DNA from: Roseococcus suduntuyensis
GTDB lineage: Bacteria; Pseudomonadota; Alphaproteobacteria; Acetobacterales; Acetobacteraceae
DNA: 64,000 nt
Direction: 5' to 3'
Assembly: GCF_014196305.1 (NCBI RefSeq)
Contig: NZ_JACIDJ010000007.1
Coordinates: 112,965-176,964 of the forward strand
The notes below the pieces were generated by a model that was not told the DNA's origin, made no database searches, and saw only the letters and a list, made by a program, of their open reading frames with translations. Shown piece after piece: positions 40,314-50,480 of the stretch. Each line of letters starts with the position of its first letter. The first letter of the stretch is position 1. The translations under genes and the position numbers were made by a program.

Positions 40314-41065
40314 GCGGCGGCCTCTCCATCCGGGGCCTGAGCAAGGCCTATGTCCCGGGCAAGCCGGTGCTGCGCGACATCAACCTGGACTTCGACGGCC
40401 AGGGGGTGACGGCCATCATCGGGCCCTCGGGCACGGGCAAGTCCACGCTCATCCGCTGCATCAACCGCCTGGTGGAGCCGACGAGCGGCAAGGTCCTGCT
40501 GGATGGGCAGGACCTGGTGCCGCTGCGCGGGCGCGCGCTGCGCCTCGCGCGGCGGCGGATCGGCATGGTGTTCCAGGAGTACAACCTCGTGGAACGCCTG
40601 GCGGTGATGGAGAACCTTCTCTCGGGCCGCCTCGGCTATGTGCCGCTCTGGCGCGCCTGGCTGCGGCGCTACCCGCAGGAGGACATCGACCGCGCCTTCG
40701 CCCTGCTGGACGCGGTGGGCCTGCCCGAGCACGCGACGCGCCGGGCCGACGCACTCTCGGGCGGGCAGCGGCAGCGCGTGGGCATCGCGCGCGCACTGAT
40801 GCAGCGCCCCGCCTTGCTGCTGGCCGATGAGCCCACCTCCTCGCTCGATCCGCGCACCGCGGTCGAGGTGATGGAGTTGCTGACGCGCCTGGCCGGCGAG
40901 CAGGACGTGCCCGTCATCGTGAACATCCACAATGTGGAGCTGGCGAAGCGCTATTGCGGCCGCATCATCGGCATGCACCAGGGCAGCATCGTCTTCGACG
41001 GCCCGCCGGAAAAGCTGATGCCCGAGCACCTGACGCTGATCTATGGCGGCGAGGACTGGATGTGA
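40310..41065 (+). CDS. phnC: PhnC-type ABC transporter ATPase
   Basis: 251 aa. Walker A is [23 protein letters not shown], the Q-loop is in [24 protein letters not shown], the signature is [19 protein letters not shown] and Walker B is [18 protein letters not shown]...NVLSGRLG-like text is specific to phosphonate/phosphite importers. It couples ATP hydrolysis to uptake with the two PhnE-like permeases. Start and stop overlap both neighbours by 4 nt. Confidence 0.92.
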   Translation: MSGGLSIRGLSKAYVPGKPVLRDINLDFDGQGVTAIIGPSGTGKSTLIRCINRLVEPTSGKVLLDGQDLVPLRGRALRLARRRIGMVFQEYNLVERLAVMENLLSGRLGYVPLWRAWLRRYPQEDIDRAFALLDAVGLPEHATRRADALSGGQRQRVGIARALMQRPALLLADEPTSSLDPRTAVEVMELLTRLAGEQDVPVIVNIHNVELAKRYCGRIIGMHQGSIVFDGPPEKLMPEHLTLIYGGEDWM

Positions 41066-41835
41066 CCCGGCGCCAGGCCTTCGCGTCCAACTGGCAGGGG
41101 CGCACCGCACTCATCGCGCTGGCGATCTACTGCGTCTATGCGGCCATGCAGCTCGACATCTCCTGGGCGCGCATCGCGGTCGGGCTGGGCGAGGGTGCGC
41201 GCTTCCTGGGCCGCATGTGGCCCCCCAATTTCGAGCGCTGGGACACGCTGGTAGAGGGGCTGGTGGAAAGCCTGCAGATCGCGGTGCTGGCCTCGGCACT
41301 CGGCATCGTCATCTCGCTGCCGCTGTCGCTGCTCGCGGCGCGCAACCTCTCGCCCTGGTGGATCAGCGGCCCGGCGCGCGCCTTCATCGCGCTGTGCCGG
41401 TCGCTGCACTACGTCATCGTGGCGATCCTCTTTGTGAAGGCGGTGGGCTTCGGCGCGCTGGCGGGGGTGGCGGCGCTCACGGTCGCCTCCATGGGCTTCA
41501 TCGCGAAGCTCTTCGCGGAGGCCATCGAGGAGATCAGCATGAAGCAGGTGGAGGCGGTGCGCGCGACGGGCGCGGGGCGCCTCGCGGTGCTGCTCTATGG
41601 CGTGCTGCCGCAGGTGGCTTCGCGCTTCGTGGGCTTCTGCATCTACCAGCTTGATTCCAACCTGCGGAACTCGACCCTGGTGGGCATCGTGGGGGCGGGT
41701 GGCATAGGCGGCACGCTGTTCGCCGCCTTCAAGCGCTTCGACTATGACTTCGTGGCGGCCATCCTGCTCTCCATCATCGCGATGATCTTCCTGGCGGAAG
41801 TGATATCCGCCCGCATCCGCAAGGCCCTGCAATGA
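41062..41835 (+). CDS. phnE: PhnE-type permease 1
   Basis: 257 aa from a GTG overlapping the phnC stop (GTGA). About six membrane helices, with [29 protein letters not shown], then [18 protein letters not shown] text and the EAA loop [49 protein letters not shown] is typical of PhnE. It forms the membrane channel with its partner. Confidence 0.9.
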   Translation: MTRRQAFASNWQGRTALIALAIYCVYAAMQLDISWARIAVGLGEGARFLGRMWPPNFERWDTLVEGLVESLQIAVLASALGIVISLPLSLLAARNLSPWWISGPARAFIALCRSLHYVIVAILFVKAVGFGALAGVAALTVASMGFIAKLFAEAIEEISMKQVEAVRATGAGRLAVLLYGVLPQVASRFVGFCIYQLDSNLRNSTLVGIVGAGGIGGTLFAAFKRFDYDFVAAILLSIIAMIFLAEVISARIRKALQ

Positions 41836-42632
41836 GCGCCGCCCTCGAGCGCGAATGGTCGCGCTTCACACCCCGCCAGCGCATCGGGCGCTGGTTCCTG
41901 TGGCTCGGGCTTGTCGCGGCCTGTGTCTGGGCTGTGCGCAGCATCGAGATCATTCCCGAATTCCTGGCCGATGCGCCGGAACAGATGGCCGACCTGCTGG
42001 TGCGGATGTGGCCGCCGGACCTCGGCCACTACCGCGGCGGCGTGCATGACGCGCTGATCGAGACGCTGCACATCGCGACCCTCGGCACGGTGCTGAGCTT
42101 CACCATGGCCGTGCCGCTCGCGCTGCTCGCCGCGCGCAATGTCTGCCGGGCGCCACCGCTGAACGCGCTGGCGAACCTGTTGCTGGTCGCCTCGCGCAGC
42201 GTGAACTCGCTGGTCTGGGCGCTGCTGTTCGTGGCCGTGTTCGGACCTGGCGCGCTGGCGGGGGTATTGGCCATCGCCTTCCGCTCGGTCGGCTTTGTGG
42301 GCAAGCTCCTTGCGGAAGCGATCGAGGAAACGCCGCGCGGGCCCATGGAAGCCATGGACGCCGTCGGCGCGCCCTGGGGTCACCGGATGCTGAAGGGGCT
42401 CTGGCCCCAGGTGCAGCCGGCCTTCTGGGGGGTCGCGCTGTTCCGCTGGGACATCAACGTGCGCGAATCCGCGGTGCTGGGCCTGGTGGGCGCGGGGGGC
42501 ATCGGCGTCGCGCTGGATGACGCCATCAACTTCTTCCACTGGGATCGTGTGGCGACGATCCTGCTGGCCATCCTGGTCGTGGTGCTGGTGGCGGAGGTGG
42601 TCGTGACCAGGCTGCGAAAACGCCTCATCTGA
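41832..42632 (+). CDS. phnE: PhnE-type permease 2
   Basis: 266 aa starting within ATGA at the end of the first permease gene. It has the same fold: ALIETLHIATLGTVLSFTMAVPLALLAARNV, ASRSVNSLVWALLFV, EAA loop EAMDAVGAPWGHRMLKGLWPQVQPAFW, and NVRESAVLGLVGAGGIGVALD. The cassette is therefore phnD-C-E-E. No C-P lyase, phosphonatase or phosphite dehydrogenase gene is in the window, so the imported species (phosphonate, phosphite or other) stays open. Confidence 0.9.
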   Translation: MSAALEREWSRFTPRQRIGRWFLWLGLVAACVWAVRSIEIIPEFLADAPEQMADLLVRMWPPDLGHYRGGVHDALIETLHIATLGTVLSFTMAVPLALLAARNVCRAPPLNALANLLLVASRSVNSLVWALLFVAVFGPGALAGVLAIAFRSVGFVGKLLAEAIEETPRGPMEAMDAVGAPWGHRMLKGLWPQVQPAFWGVALFRWDINVRESAVLGLVGAGGIGVALDDAINFFHWDRVATILLAILVVVLVAEVVVTRLRKRLI

Positions 42633-42717
42633 CTTGCATCGCAACTTTTCGTATGACAGTTTGATGACAGCAACGGGGAGGTTGGGCATCGTACCCAACC
42701 CCAGGGGAGACGCCACC

Positions 42718-44064
42718 ATGCACATCGCCGCCACATCCCGCCGTGGCCTCCTGGCCGGGGGCGCGGCCCTTGGCCTTGCGCCCCAATCGGTGCGCGCACA
42801 GGCCGCGCTGGAGCCACGCGTCGTCATCGTCACCAGCTTCTCGCGCGACGTGACCACCCCCTTCGTGCAGGCCTTCGAACGCGCCCATCCCGGCACGCGC
42901 GTCGAGGTGCAGAACCGGAACACCACCGCCGCCGTCGCCTTCATCCGCGAGACGCGCTCCGCCCCGCCCGATCTCATGTGGGCCAGTGCGCCCGATGCCT
43001 TCGAGGTGCTGAAGGCGGGCAATTTGCTGGCCCGCCCGCAGATCGATACCAGCGGCATTCCGGAACGCATCGGCGGCCAGCCCACCCATGACGCGGATGG
43101 GCGGTATTTCGGCTTCGCCGTCTCTGGCTACGGCATCATGTACAACACGCGCTACATCCGCGCGAACCGCCTGCCCGCCCCGCGCGAATGGGCGGATTTG
43201 AAGAACCCCGTCTACCAGAACCACATCGGCATCTCGGCGCCGAGCCGTTCGGGCACCACGCACCTCACCATCGAGACCATCCTCCAGGGCGAGGGCTGGG
43301 CGCCTGGCTGGGCGCTGCTGCTCGAGATCGCGGGGAACTACGCCCAGGTCTCGGACCGCTCCTTCGGCGTGCCCGATGCCGTCAACAGCGGGCAGTATGG
43401 CATCGGCATCGTGATCGACTTCTTCGGGCTCTCGGCCAAGGCTTCGGGCTTCCCGGTGGAGTTCGTCTATCCCACCGTCACCACGCTGGTGCCGGCCAAT
43501 ATCGGCGTCATCGAGGGCGCGTCGAACCCCAACGCGGCGCGTGCCTTCGTGCAGTTCCTGCTCTCGCCCGAAGGGCAGGCGGTGCTGTTGAACCCGCGCG
43601 TGATGCGCCTGCCCGTGCGGCCGGAAACCTACGCAAACGCGCCGGCGGACTTCCCCAACCCTTTCACCAACCCGAACCTGGGCGCGCGGGTGCGCTTCGA
43701 CAGCGCCGTGTCGGAGTCCCGGTACGAACTGCTGAACAGCCTCTTCGACCGCCTCATCACCTTCCGCCTGCGCGAGCTGACCGATGCCTGGAAGGCCGTG
43801 CACGCGGCCGAAGCGGCACTCGCCCGGCGCGACAATGCCGAGGGTCGCCGCCTGGTGGCCGAGGCCCGCGCCAAGCTGACCGCGGTGCCGGTGACGGAGC
43901 AACAGGCCTCCGACCCTGCCATCGCCGGCGCCTTCCGGGCCACGCGCCCCGACCGCCCCGCCGCCGGCCGCCAGGCCGAGTATGAGGAGCAGTGGGACCG
44001 CTACGCCGTCGCCACCTTCGGCGAGGCGCGGCAGCTCGCCGAACGCGCCCAGCGCGCCCGCTGA
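42718..44064 (+). CDS. Fe(III)-type ABC transporter substrate-binding protein
   Basis: 448 aa. The start at 42718 has AGGGGAG upstream and begins a leader with RR (TSRRGLLAGGAALGLAPQSVRAQ). The periplasmic-binding fold shows VVIVTSFSRDVTTPFVQAFERAHPGTRVEVQNRNTTAA, SGYGIMYNTRYIRANRLPAPREWADLKNP and the late LLSPEGQAVLLNPRVMRLPVRP. A C-terminal helical extension of about 110 residues (EAALARRDNAEGRRLVAEARAKL) is longer than in FbpA. Ligand iron or another small ion is unproven. Confidence 0.85.
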   Translation: MHIAATSRRGLLAGGAALGLAPQSVRAQAALEPRVVIVTSFSRDVTTPFVQAFERAHPGTRVEVQNRNTTAAVAFIRETRSAPPDLMWASAPDAFEVLKAGNLLARPQIDTSGIPERIGGQPTHDADGRYFGFAVSGYGIMYNTRYIRANRLPAPREWADLKNPVYQNHIGISAPSRSGTTHLTIETILQGEGWAPGWALLLEIAGNYAQVSDRSFGVPDAVNSGQYGIGIVIDFFGLSAKASGFPVEFVYPTVTTLVPANIGVIEGASNPNAARAFVQFLLSPEGQAVLLNPRVMRLPVRPETYANAPADFPNPFTNPNLGARVRFDSAVSESRYELLNSLFDRLITFRLRELTDAWKAVHAAEAALARRDNAEGRRLVAEARAKLTAVPVTEQQASDPAIAGAFRATRPDRPAAGRQAEYEEQWDRYAVATFGEARQLAERAQRAR

Positions 44065-44069
44065 CGCAG

Positions 44070-45806
44070 GTGTCGGCCACCGTCCAGCCCGCGCGTCCCC
44101 TCTTCGCCCGCATGCGCACGGAGGCCTCGCCCATTCAGGTCGTGGCCGCGCTCTTGGTCGCGGCTTTCCTGCTGGCCTTCCTGATCGTACCGGTCGGGCG
44201 CGTCTTCGTGGTGGCCTTCCAGGCCGGGGATGGTGGCTTCACCCTGGTCCACTTCGCGGATTTCTTCCGCACCAGCCTGTTCATCGAGAGCTTCTGGAAC
44301 AGCCTGTATGTCGCATCCATGAGCGTGGTCTTCGCCTCGCTCATCGCCGTGCCGCTGGCGGTGATCCTGGCGCGCTACCGCTTCCCGGGCACGGCGCTGA
44401 TCACGACGCTGGGCGTGCTGCCGCTGGTGATGCCGCCCTTCGTGGGCGCGGTCGCCATGCAGCTGGTCTTCGGCCGCAACGGCACGGTGAACCTGCTGCT
44501 GATGGACTGGTTCGGCTTCCGCCTGGAGCTGATGGAGGGGCTGAACGGCGTCATCTTCGTGCAGTCGCTGCACTACTTCCCCTTCATCCTGATGAACCTC
44601 ACCGCCTCGCTGTCCAATGTGGACATCTCGATGGAGGAGGCAGGGCAGAACCTGGGCGCGAAGAACTTCACCCTGCTGCGGCGCATCGTGCTGCCGCTGG
44701 CGCTGCCGGGCTATCTCGCGGGCGCCAGCCTCGTCTTCGTGAAGGTCTTCGACGACCTGGCCACGCCGCTGCTGCTGAACGTGACGAACATGCTGGCGCC
44801 GCAGGCCTATCTGCGCGTGACCTCGGTCGGCCTGGGCGACCCCATGGGCTATGTGATCAGCGTGATCCTGGTGGTGGTCTCCGTCGCCGCCATGGGCCTC
44901 GCCGCGCTCCTGCTGCGCGGGCGCGACTATGCCACGCAGCAGCGCGGCGGCGGCGGGCTGGGCCGGCGGGAACTGACGCGGCGGGGCCTGATCCTGTGCT
45001 GGTGCTTCGTGGTGCCGGTGCTGTTCCTGGTGCTGGCGCCGCATTTCGGCATCCTGCTGCTCAGCCTCGCCACCATCTGGTCCTTCAGCCCGCTGCCCGA
45101 TGCCTTCACGCTGCAGCACTACGGCACGGTGCTGCAGGAGACGCCGCAATTCATCACCAACACCCTGCTCTATTGCGGGCTGGCGGGGCTGATCGACGTC
45201 GTCATCGGCGTCACCATCGCCTGGCTGGTGCTGCGGACGAAATTGCCCGGGCGCAAGCTGCTGGACATGGCAGCAATGTCGGCACTGGCGGTGCCCGGCC
45301 TCGTGCTGGGCATCGGCATCTTGCGCACCTATTTCGACGTGAAGCTGTGGGATGGGGCGTCGCTTGCCACCTCCTGGATCATGCTGACCATCGTGCTGGC
45401 GGTTCGGCGGCTGCCCTATGCGCTGCGCGCCTCCACCGCCGCGCTGCAACAGGTGCACCGCAGCCTGGAGGAAGCGGCCGAGAACATGGGCGCGGGCAAG
45501 GTGACGACGTTGCGTCGCATCGTGGTGCCGCTGATGGCGGGCGGGCTGGCCGCCGCCTTCGTCACCAGCTTCGCCACCGCCGCGGTGGAATTGTCCGCCA
45601 CGCTGGTGCTGGCCACGCGCGACGTGGACGCACCGCTCTCCTACGGCATCTACATCTACATGCAGAGTGCCGCGGGCCGCGGCCCCGGGGCGGCGCTCGG
45701 CGTCATCGCGGTGCTGGTGGTGGCCATCTGCACCTTCGCCGCCCACCGCTTCGCCGAGCGCGAACGCAGCCGCCGCACCCGCAGCAGTGATCCGAGGGCC
45801 GAATGA
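44070..45806 (+). CDS. Fused ABC permease, FbpB type (two permease domains)
   Basis: 578 aa from the GTG at 44070; an ATG 14 codons on is an alternative. Twelve membrane helices in two homologous halves, each with an EAA loop (EEAGQNLGAKNFTLLRRIVLPLALPGYLAG and EEAAENMGAGKVTTLRRIVVPLMAGG). This duplicated design is the norm in Fe(III) and 2-aminoethylphosphonate-type importers. The stop overlaps the ATPase start (ATGA). Confidence 0.9.
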   Translation: MSATVQPARPLFARMRTEASPIQVVAALLVAAFLLAFLIVPVGRVFVVAFQAGDGGFTLVHFADFFRTSLFIESFWNSLYVASMSVVFASLIAVPLAVILARYRFPGTALITTLGVLPLVMPPFVGAVAMQLVFGRNGTVNLLLMDWFGFRLELMEGLNGVIFVQSLHYFPFILMNLTASLSNVDISMEEAGQNLGAKNFTLLRRIVLPLALPGYLAGASLVFVKVFDDLATPLLLNVTNMLAPQAYLRVTSVGLGDPMGYVISVILVVVSVAAMGLAALLLRGRDYATQQRGGGGLGRRELTRRGLILCWCFVVPVLFLVLAPHFGILLLSLATIWSFSPLPDAFTLQHYGTVLQETPQFITNTLLYCGLAGLIDVVIGVTIAWLVLRTKLPGRKLLDMAAMSALAVPGLVLGIGILRTYFDVKLWDGASLATSWIMLTIVLAVRRLPYALRASTAALQQVHRSLEEAAENMGAGKVTTLRRIVVPLMAGGLAAAFVTSFATAAVELSATLVLATRDVDAPLSYGIYIYMQSAAGRGPGAALGVIAVLVVAICTFAAHRFAERERSRRTRSSDPRAE

Positions 45807-46843
45807 GCGAAGCCGGTGTCGATGTCCAGTCCGTCAGCTTCGGCTACGGCGCAACCCGCGTGCTGGAGGATGTCTCCCTCACCGTGCGCAAGGGCGAGTT
45901 CTTCGCCTTCCTCGGCCCCTCAGGCAGCGGCAAAACCACCCTGTTGCGCCTGATCGCGGGCTTCGGCCAGCCCGAGCGCGGCCGCATCATGATCGGCGGG
46001 CGCGACGCCACGCGCCTGGCCCCCTGGGACCGCAATGTGGGGCTGGTGTTCCAGAGCTACGCGCTTTGGCCGCACATGACGGTGGGCGAGAACGTGGCCT
46101 TCGGCCTGGAACAGCGCCGCGTGGGCCGCGCCGAGCGCGACCGCCGCGTGCGTGCCGCGCTGGACCTCGTGGGCCTCGCGCACCTGATAGACCGCCGCCC
46201 CGCGCAACTCTCCGGCGGGCAGCAGCAGCGCGTCGCCATCGCCCGCACGCTGGCCATCGAGCCCGAGGTGCTGCTGCTGGACGAACCGCTGTCCAACCTC
46301 GATGCCGGGCTGCGCGCCGGCGTGCGGGCGGAGCTGGTGGAGCTGCAACACCGCCTCGGCCTCACCACCATCCTGGTCACGCATGACCAGGAGGAAGCCA
46401 ACGCCGCCGCCGACCGTATGGCGGTGCTGAACGAGGGCCGGGTGCTGCAGGTGGGCGCGCCCACGGAACTCTATGACCACCCGGCGAACCGCTTCGTGGC
46501 GGGCTTCCTCGGCACCGCCAACATGCTGGAAGGCGAACTGGCGGCAGATGGCTTCCATGCGGGCGGCCTGGTGCTGCCCGTGGCCGAGCCGGCCCCGCCC
46601 GGCCGCGCCACCCTGGCACTCCGCCCCCAGGCCATCACCCTGCTGCGCGAGGGCGGCGCCCTCCAGGCGCGCGTGCTTCGGGCGGAATTCCTGGGCGGCC
46701 ATGTCCGCTACACGCTCGAAGCGGGCGAAGGCTTACGCCTTGTGGCGGAGGAACCGCATCTGCGCGGCCTGGCTCCGCTCGCGGCCGGCTCCGCCATCGG
46801 CATGGCGCTCGACCCCGCCCAGGCCACGCTCCTTCGCCAGTAA
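45803..46843 (+). CDS. ABC ATPase of the Fe(III)/spermidine type (FbpC/PotA-like)
   Basis: 346 aa. Walker [46 protein letters not shown], signature [19 protein letters not shown], Walker [16 protein letters not shown], switch VTHDQEEA. The C-terminal TOBE domain follows [13 protein letters not shown]. It energises the preceding permease and completes a binding protein-permease-ATPase operon. Placement just after phnDCEE leaves open a 2-aminoethylphosphonate role rather than iron. Confidence 0.9.
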   Translation: MSEAGVDVQSVSFGYGATRVLEDVSLTVRKGEFFAFLGPSGSGKTTLLRLIAGFGQPERGRIMIGGRDATRLAPWDRNVGLVFQSYALWPHMTVGENVAFGLEQRRVGRAERDRRVRAALDLVGLAHLIDRRPAQLSGGQQQRVAIARTLAIEPEVLLLDEPLSNLDAGLRAGVRAELVELQHRLGLTTILVTHDQEEANAAADRMAVLNEGRVLQVGAPTELYDHPANRFVAGFLGTANMLEGELAADGFHAGGLVLPVAEPAPPGRATLALRPQAITLLREGGALQARVLRAEFLGGHVRYTLEAGEGLRLVAEEPHLRGLAPLAAGSAIGMALDPAQATLLRQ

Positions 46844-46851
46844 GGAACGCC

Positions 46852-47031
46852 ACGACGGCACGCGCCGCCTGTCTGGTCGCGCATGGCGAATACCTGTTCG
46901 CAACGGAACAGGGCGAACTCTTCGCCACCGCGCCCAACCGCCTCCCGCCCCTTGCGCCGGGGCGGGGTGGGGAAACGGCGAAGCGCCCTTATTCCAGGCG
47001 CAGGCCGATACGCGCCACCACCTCGCGGTAG
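46852..47031 (+). pseudogene. Possible gene remnant after the ABC cassette
   Basis: The short frame from 46852 reads like real protein (RAACLVAHGEYLFATEQGELFATAPNRLPPLAPG) with GC-rich third codon positions. AAGGAA lies just upstream but there is no ATG, GTG or TTG start. It runs into the convergent Bug gene and stops at about 47029. It could be the N-terminal stub of a gene that followed the ATPase gene. No family was recognised. Confidence 0.3.
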
Positions 47032-47981
47032 ATCGCGAACTGGCGGTCCAGGAATTCCCGCGTCATGGCCGGCGTGCTGTTCAGCTCCGGCACGGTGCCG
47101 GTCGTCTCCAGGCGCTCCCGCACGGTCGGGTCCGCGATGGCCCGGGCGGCGGCGCGGCCGATGGCCTCCACGATTTCGGGCGGCATCCCGGCGGGACCGG
47201 CGAGCACGGTCCAGCTGGCCAGTTCATAGCCCGGCACGCCCGCCTCCGCGATGGTGGGCACATCCGTGAAGTTCGGGTCGCGCCTGGCGGTGGTCACGGC
47301 CAGCAGCCGGAGCGAACCGGCGCGGATCTGCCCGATGTTGGAGCCGACGGTGTCAATGGCGAAGAGCGTCTCGCCCTTCATGATCGCCTCGGCCGTCTGC
47401 GAGCCGCCGCGATAGGGGACGTGCACCGCCTCGACGCCGGCCGACTTGCAGAAATACTCCGAGGCCAGGTGCGCGATGCCGCCCACGCCCGAACTGGCAT
47501 AGGAATACCGGCCGGGATTGGCGCGCATGCGGTCCAGCAGTTCGCGCATCGTGGTGATGCCGCTGTCGCGCGACACCAGAAGGCCCATGGTGCTGAGGCC
47601 GAACAGGGCGAGCGGCGTGAAATCCTCGGTCGGGTGGTAGCGGGCGGCCGCGGCCCCGGAGGCAGGCGCCACCGCGAAGGTCGAGGCCGAACCCACCAGC
47701 AGGGTGTAGCCGTCGGGCCTGGCCCGCCGCACCACATTGGCGCCCAGCGCGCTGCCCGCCCCGGGGCGGTTGTCCACCACGGCGCGGCCGCTCTCGGAGA
47801 GGAACGGGCCGAGCTTGTCGGCCAGCAGTCGGCCGGCCATGTCGGTGGCACCCCCGGCCGCGAAGGGGACGATGATGCTGATCACCCTGTCCGGGAATGA
47901 GGCGTGGGCGGGCCCCGCGCCGATGGCGAGCGTGGCGGCCGCGCCAAACGCCCCAAGACCAAGGCTGCGTCGTTCGATCAT
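46989..47981 (-). CDS. Bug/TctC-family solute-binding protein
   Basis: 330 aa. The start at 47981 gives MIERRSLGLGAFGAAATLAIGAGPAHA, a signal with RR. Core motifs: RVISIIVPFAAGGATDMAGRLLADKLGP, VDNRPGAGSALGANVV, AVHVPYRGGSQTAEAIMKGE and SWTVLAGPAGMPPEIVEAIG. It follows the phosphotriesterase-like gene on the same strand (78-bp gap), suggesting it captures the substrate of that hydrolase or its product. No TctAB permease is present. Confidence 0.9.
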   Translation of the reverse strand: MIERRSLGLGAFGAAATLAIGAGPAHASFPDRVISIIVPFAAGGATDMAGRLLADKLGPFLSESGRAVVDNRPGAGSALGANVVRRARPDGYTLLVGSASTFAVAPASGAAAARYHPTEDFTPLALFGLSTMGLLVSRDSGITTMRELLDRMRANPGRYSYASSGVGGIAHLASEYFCKSAGVEAVHVPYRGGSQTAEAIMKGETLFAIDTVGSNIGQIRAGSLRLLAVTTARRDPNFTDVPTIAEAGVPGYELASWTVLAGPAGMPPEIVEAIGRAAARAIADPTVRERLETTGTVPELNSTPAMTREFLDRQFAIYREVVARIGLRLE

Positions 47982-48059
47982 TGTTTCCCCCGGGGATGCT
48001 GTTCTTGTTCGCGCGGCCATGGCACGCGATGGCGCCCCGGGAGTCAACACGGCGCGGCC

Positions 48060-49100
48060 TCAGATGAAGGTCAGCAGCCGGCGCGGATTGCCGACCATGA
48101 TGGCCTCGATCTCCGCCTCGCTCCAGCCGCGCTTGCGCATGTGCGGCAGCACCGTCTTCTGGATATGGGCATAGCCATGCCCGCCCCATTCGCTGAACTG
48201 GATGGTGTGGCAGATGTCGTGGCTGATCACGACCTGCGCCAGGTGCCCGCGGTCGATCACGCGGCGGATGGCGCGCAGGCGCATGCCGTCATTGGGCATG
48301 TCGATGTCCGCATGCGCGTAGTAGGTGTTTTCCTGCCCGAACAGGTCCCATTCCAGGATCACGCCCGCATCGGCCAGGCGGAACAGCCGGTCATCGTCGA
48401 AGATGGTGCGGTCGATGTGGTCGATGATGGTGCGCGACAGGTCGGCGCCATGGGCGCGCAGGAACTCCACCAGCATCCAGGGATGGTCCTCGTGCCGCGC
48501 GGGGTGGATGGTGAGCGCGGCGCCCGTCTCCTGCTGCGCGATGACGGCGCCGGCCAGCACGCGCTTCTCCAGGTCGGTCCAGGGCCATTGGCAGCCGATC
48601 TCACCCACGATGCCCGCGCGCACATCGGTGCCCCAGGCGCCCTGCTGCACCTGGTCGATCATTTCCCGCGCGAAGCTGTCCACGCTGCGGTCGTGGTTCG
48701 CGGGGTCCTGGTAGTCATGGACGTAGTGGCCGCAGCCCATGACGATATGCGCGCCTGTCTCCCGCGCCACCTGGACGAGGCCCTCGGGGTCCGGCTCCAG
48801 CCCGCCGATGGTCAGCTCCACCACCGTCTTCCCGCCGGCCGCCATCATCTCGGCCGTCGCGCGGGCCGCTACGGCGCGATCCTTCTGGGTGGTGTTGCGG
48901 ATGTCCGGCTCCTGGCCGTTCAGGAGGTCCCAGTAGCGCCCCGGTTCCGGCCCGCCCGTGATGGCGGGGTCGCGCTGGGCAGGGTGGGTGATGTTCCAGA
49001 TCAGGTGCTCGTGCATCAGGGTCGGGCCCAGCTCGGCCGGGTCCAGCAGGCCCAGCACGGTCTGGGCCTTTCCTCGCATCGCGTCGCGTGTCAAGCGCAT
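48060..49100 (-). CDS. Phosphotriesterase-family metal hydrolase
   Basis: 346 aa. Amidohydrolase-superfamily TIM barrel with the metal motif LGPTLMHEHLIWN, then GEIGCQWP, TIHPARHEDHP, IIDHIDR and VISHDICH. The bridging position reads Glu (VGEIG) as in E. coli Php rather than the carbamylated Lys of classical phosphotriesterase, so lactonase or another esterase activity is more likely. It diverges from the RND pump operon. Confidence 0.85.
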   Translation of the reverse strand: MRLTRDAMRGKAQTVLGLLDPAELGPTLMHEHLIWNITHPAQRDPAITGGPEPGRYWDLLNGQEPDIRNTTQKDRAVAARATAEMMAAGGKTVVELTIGGLEPDPEGLVQVARETGAHIVMGCGHYVHDYQDPANHDRSVDSFAREMIDQVQQGAWGTDVRAGIVGEIGCQWPWTDLEKRVLAGAVIAQQETGAALTIHPARHEDHPWMLVEFLRAHGADLSRTIIDHIDRTIFDDDRLFRLADAGVILEWDLFGQENTYYAHADIDMPNDGMRLRAIRRVIDRGHLAQVVISHDICHTIQFSEWGGHGYAHIQKTVLPHMRKRGWSEAEIEAIMVGNPRRLLTFI

Positions 49101-49212
49101 GGCGTTCCGTTCTCCCTGAAAGACGGCCGGTGACAGCTGAGGCCCTCTCGGGGAATGCGGTCAACCCAGGCGCTTGCGCGGCGGAGCGTGCCGCCGGCTG
49201 CCACAAAAAGTA

Positions 49213-49229
49213 ACTGGAAACCTTCCAGT
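49213..49229. promoter_or_regulatory. Candidate TetR operator upstream of the RND pump genes
   Basis: ACTGGAA-ACC-TTCCAGT is a perfect 17-bp dyad 41 bp before the adaptor gene. TATACA at 49237-49242 would serve as -10, and the dyad then covers the -35 position. A TetR-family gene ends the operon, so autorepression is likely, but binding is inferred. Confidence 0.6.
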
Positions 49230-49270
49230 ATCCCAATATACAGGAAGCTCCGCCCCACCAACGAGGTTCC

Positions 49271-50476
49271 ATGTCCCAAGCCGGCCTTCCGCCCCAGCCA
49301 CGCCTGCCCGGAGCCCTCCGGCGGCAGGCGGTGCCCCTGCTGGCGTTCGCGCTGGCAATGCTGGCGGCGGGCTGCAACGAGGCGCCCTCGCGGGCCACCG
49401 CCGCGCAACCCGCCACGCCGCCGCCCGTCGCCGTCACGGTGATGACGCTGCGGCGCGCGGAAGTGCCTGTCACCACGCTGCTGCCCGGCCGGACGGCACC
49501 GCTGCGGGTCGCGGAGGTGCGGCCCCAGGTGGGCGGGCTGCTGCAACAGCGCCTGTTCACCGAGGGCGAGCAGGTGGCGGCGGGCCAGCCCCTGTTTCAG
49601 ATCGCCGCCGCCCCCTTCGAGGCCGCGGTGCAGCGCGCCGAGGCCGCGCTGGCCCGCGCCGAGGCGGCGGAGCGCGCGGCCACCGGCACCGCCAACCGCT
49701 ACCGCACCCTGGCCCGCGCCCAGGCGGTGAGCGAGCAGAACCTGGAGAATGCCGAGGCCACGCTGCGCCAGACCCGCGCCGATGTGGCCTCCGCCCGCGC
49801 CGCCCTGGAAACGGCGCGGATCGACCTCGGCTATACCGAGGTGAAGTCGCCCATCGCCGGGCGCACGGGCCGCGCCAACGTGACCGTGGGCGCCCTGGTG
49901 ACGGGCAGCCAGGCCGCGCCGCTGGTCACCGTGGCGCAGTTCGACCCCATCTATGTGGACCTGACCCAGCCCAGTGCGCGGCTGCTGCAACAGCGCCGCG
50001 ACGTGGAGAGCGGGGCGCTGCGCCGCGACTCCGCCGACCGCGCGGTGGTGCGGCTGCTGCTGGAGGATGGCTCCGAATACCCGCATGCGGGCGAGGTGCA
50101 GTTCTCCGAGGTCATCGTGGACCAGGGCACCGGCTCGGTCACGCTGCGCGCCATCTTCCCCAACCCGGACCAGATGCTGCTGCCCGGCATGTTCGTGCGC
50201 GCCCGCGTCGAGGAGGGCATCACCGACCAGGCCCTGCTGGTGCCGCAGCGCGCGGTGCTGCGCACGCCGCGCGGCGAGCCCATGGCCTTCGTGGTGAATG
50301 GCGAGGGTGTGGTGGAACAGCGCGTGCTGCGCGCCAGCCGCGCGGTGGGCAATGACTGGCTGGTGACCAGCGGGCTCAACCCCGGCGACCGCGTGGTGCT
50401 GGAGGGGCTGCAACGCATCCGCGCCGGCGCGCGCGTGCAGCCCACCGAAGGCCCCCTCGCGGCGGTCGGGGGCTGA
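49271..50476 (+). CDS. RND efflux periplasmic adaptor (AcrA/MexA type)
   Basis: 401 aa. A signal with lipobox-like LAAGC ([15 protein letters not shown]) suggests a lipid-anchored adaptor. The barrel-sandwich and hairpin regions show [44 protein letters not shown], a coiled hairpin of about 90 residues, then [24 protein letters not shown]. It links the inner-membrane pump to an outer-membrane channel. No TolC-like gene follows. Confidence 0.92.
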   Translation: MSQAGLPPQPRLPGALRRQAVPLLAFALAMLAAGCNEAPSRATAAQPATPPPVAVTVMTLRRAEVPVTTLLPGRTAPLRVAEVRPQVGGLLQQRLFTEGEQVAAGQPLFQIAAAPFEAAVQRAEAALARAEAAERAATGTANRYRTLARAQAVSEQNLENAEATLRQTRADVASARAALETARIDLGYTEVKSPIAGRTGRANVTVGALVTGSQAAPLVTVAQFDPIYVDLTQPSARLLQQRRDVESGALRRDSADRAVVRLLLEDGSEYPHAGEVQFSEVIVDQGTGSVTLRAIFPNPDQMLLPGMFVRARVEEGITDQALLVPQRAVLRTPRGEPMAFVVNGEGVVEQRVLRASRAVGNDWLVTSGLNPGDRVVLEGLQRIRAGARVQPTEGPLAAVGG

Positions 50477-50480
50477 GGGG

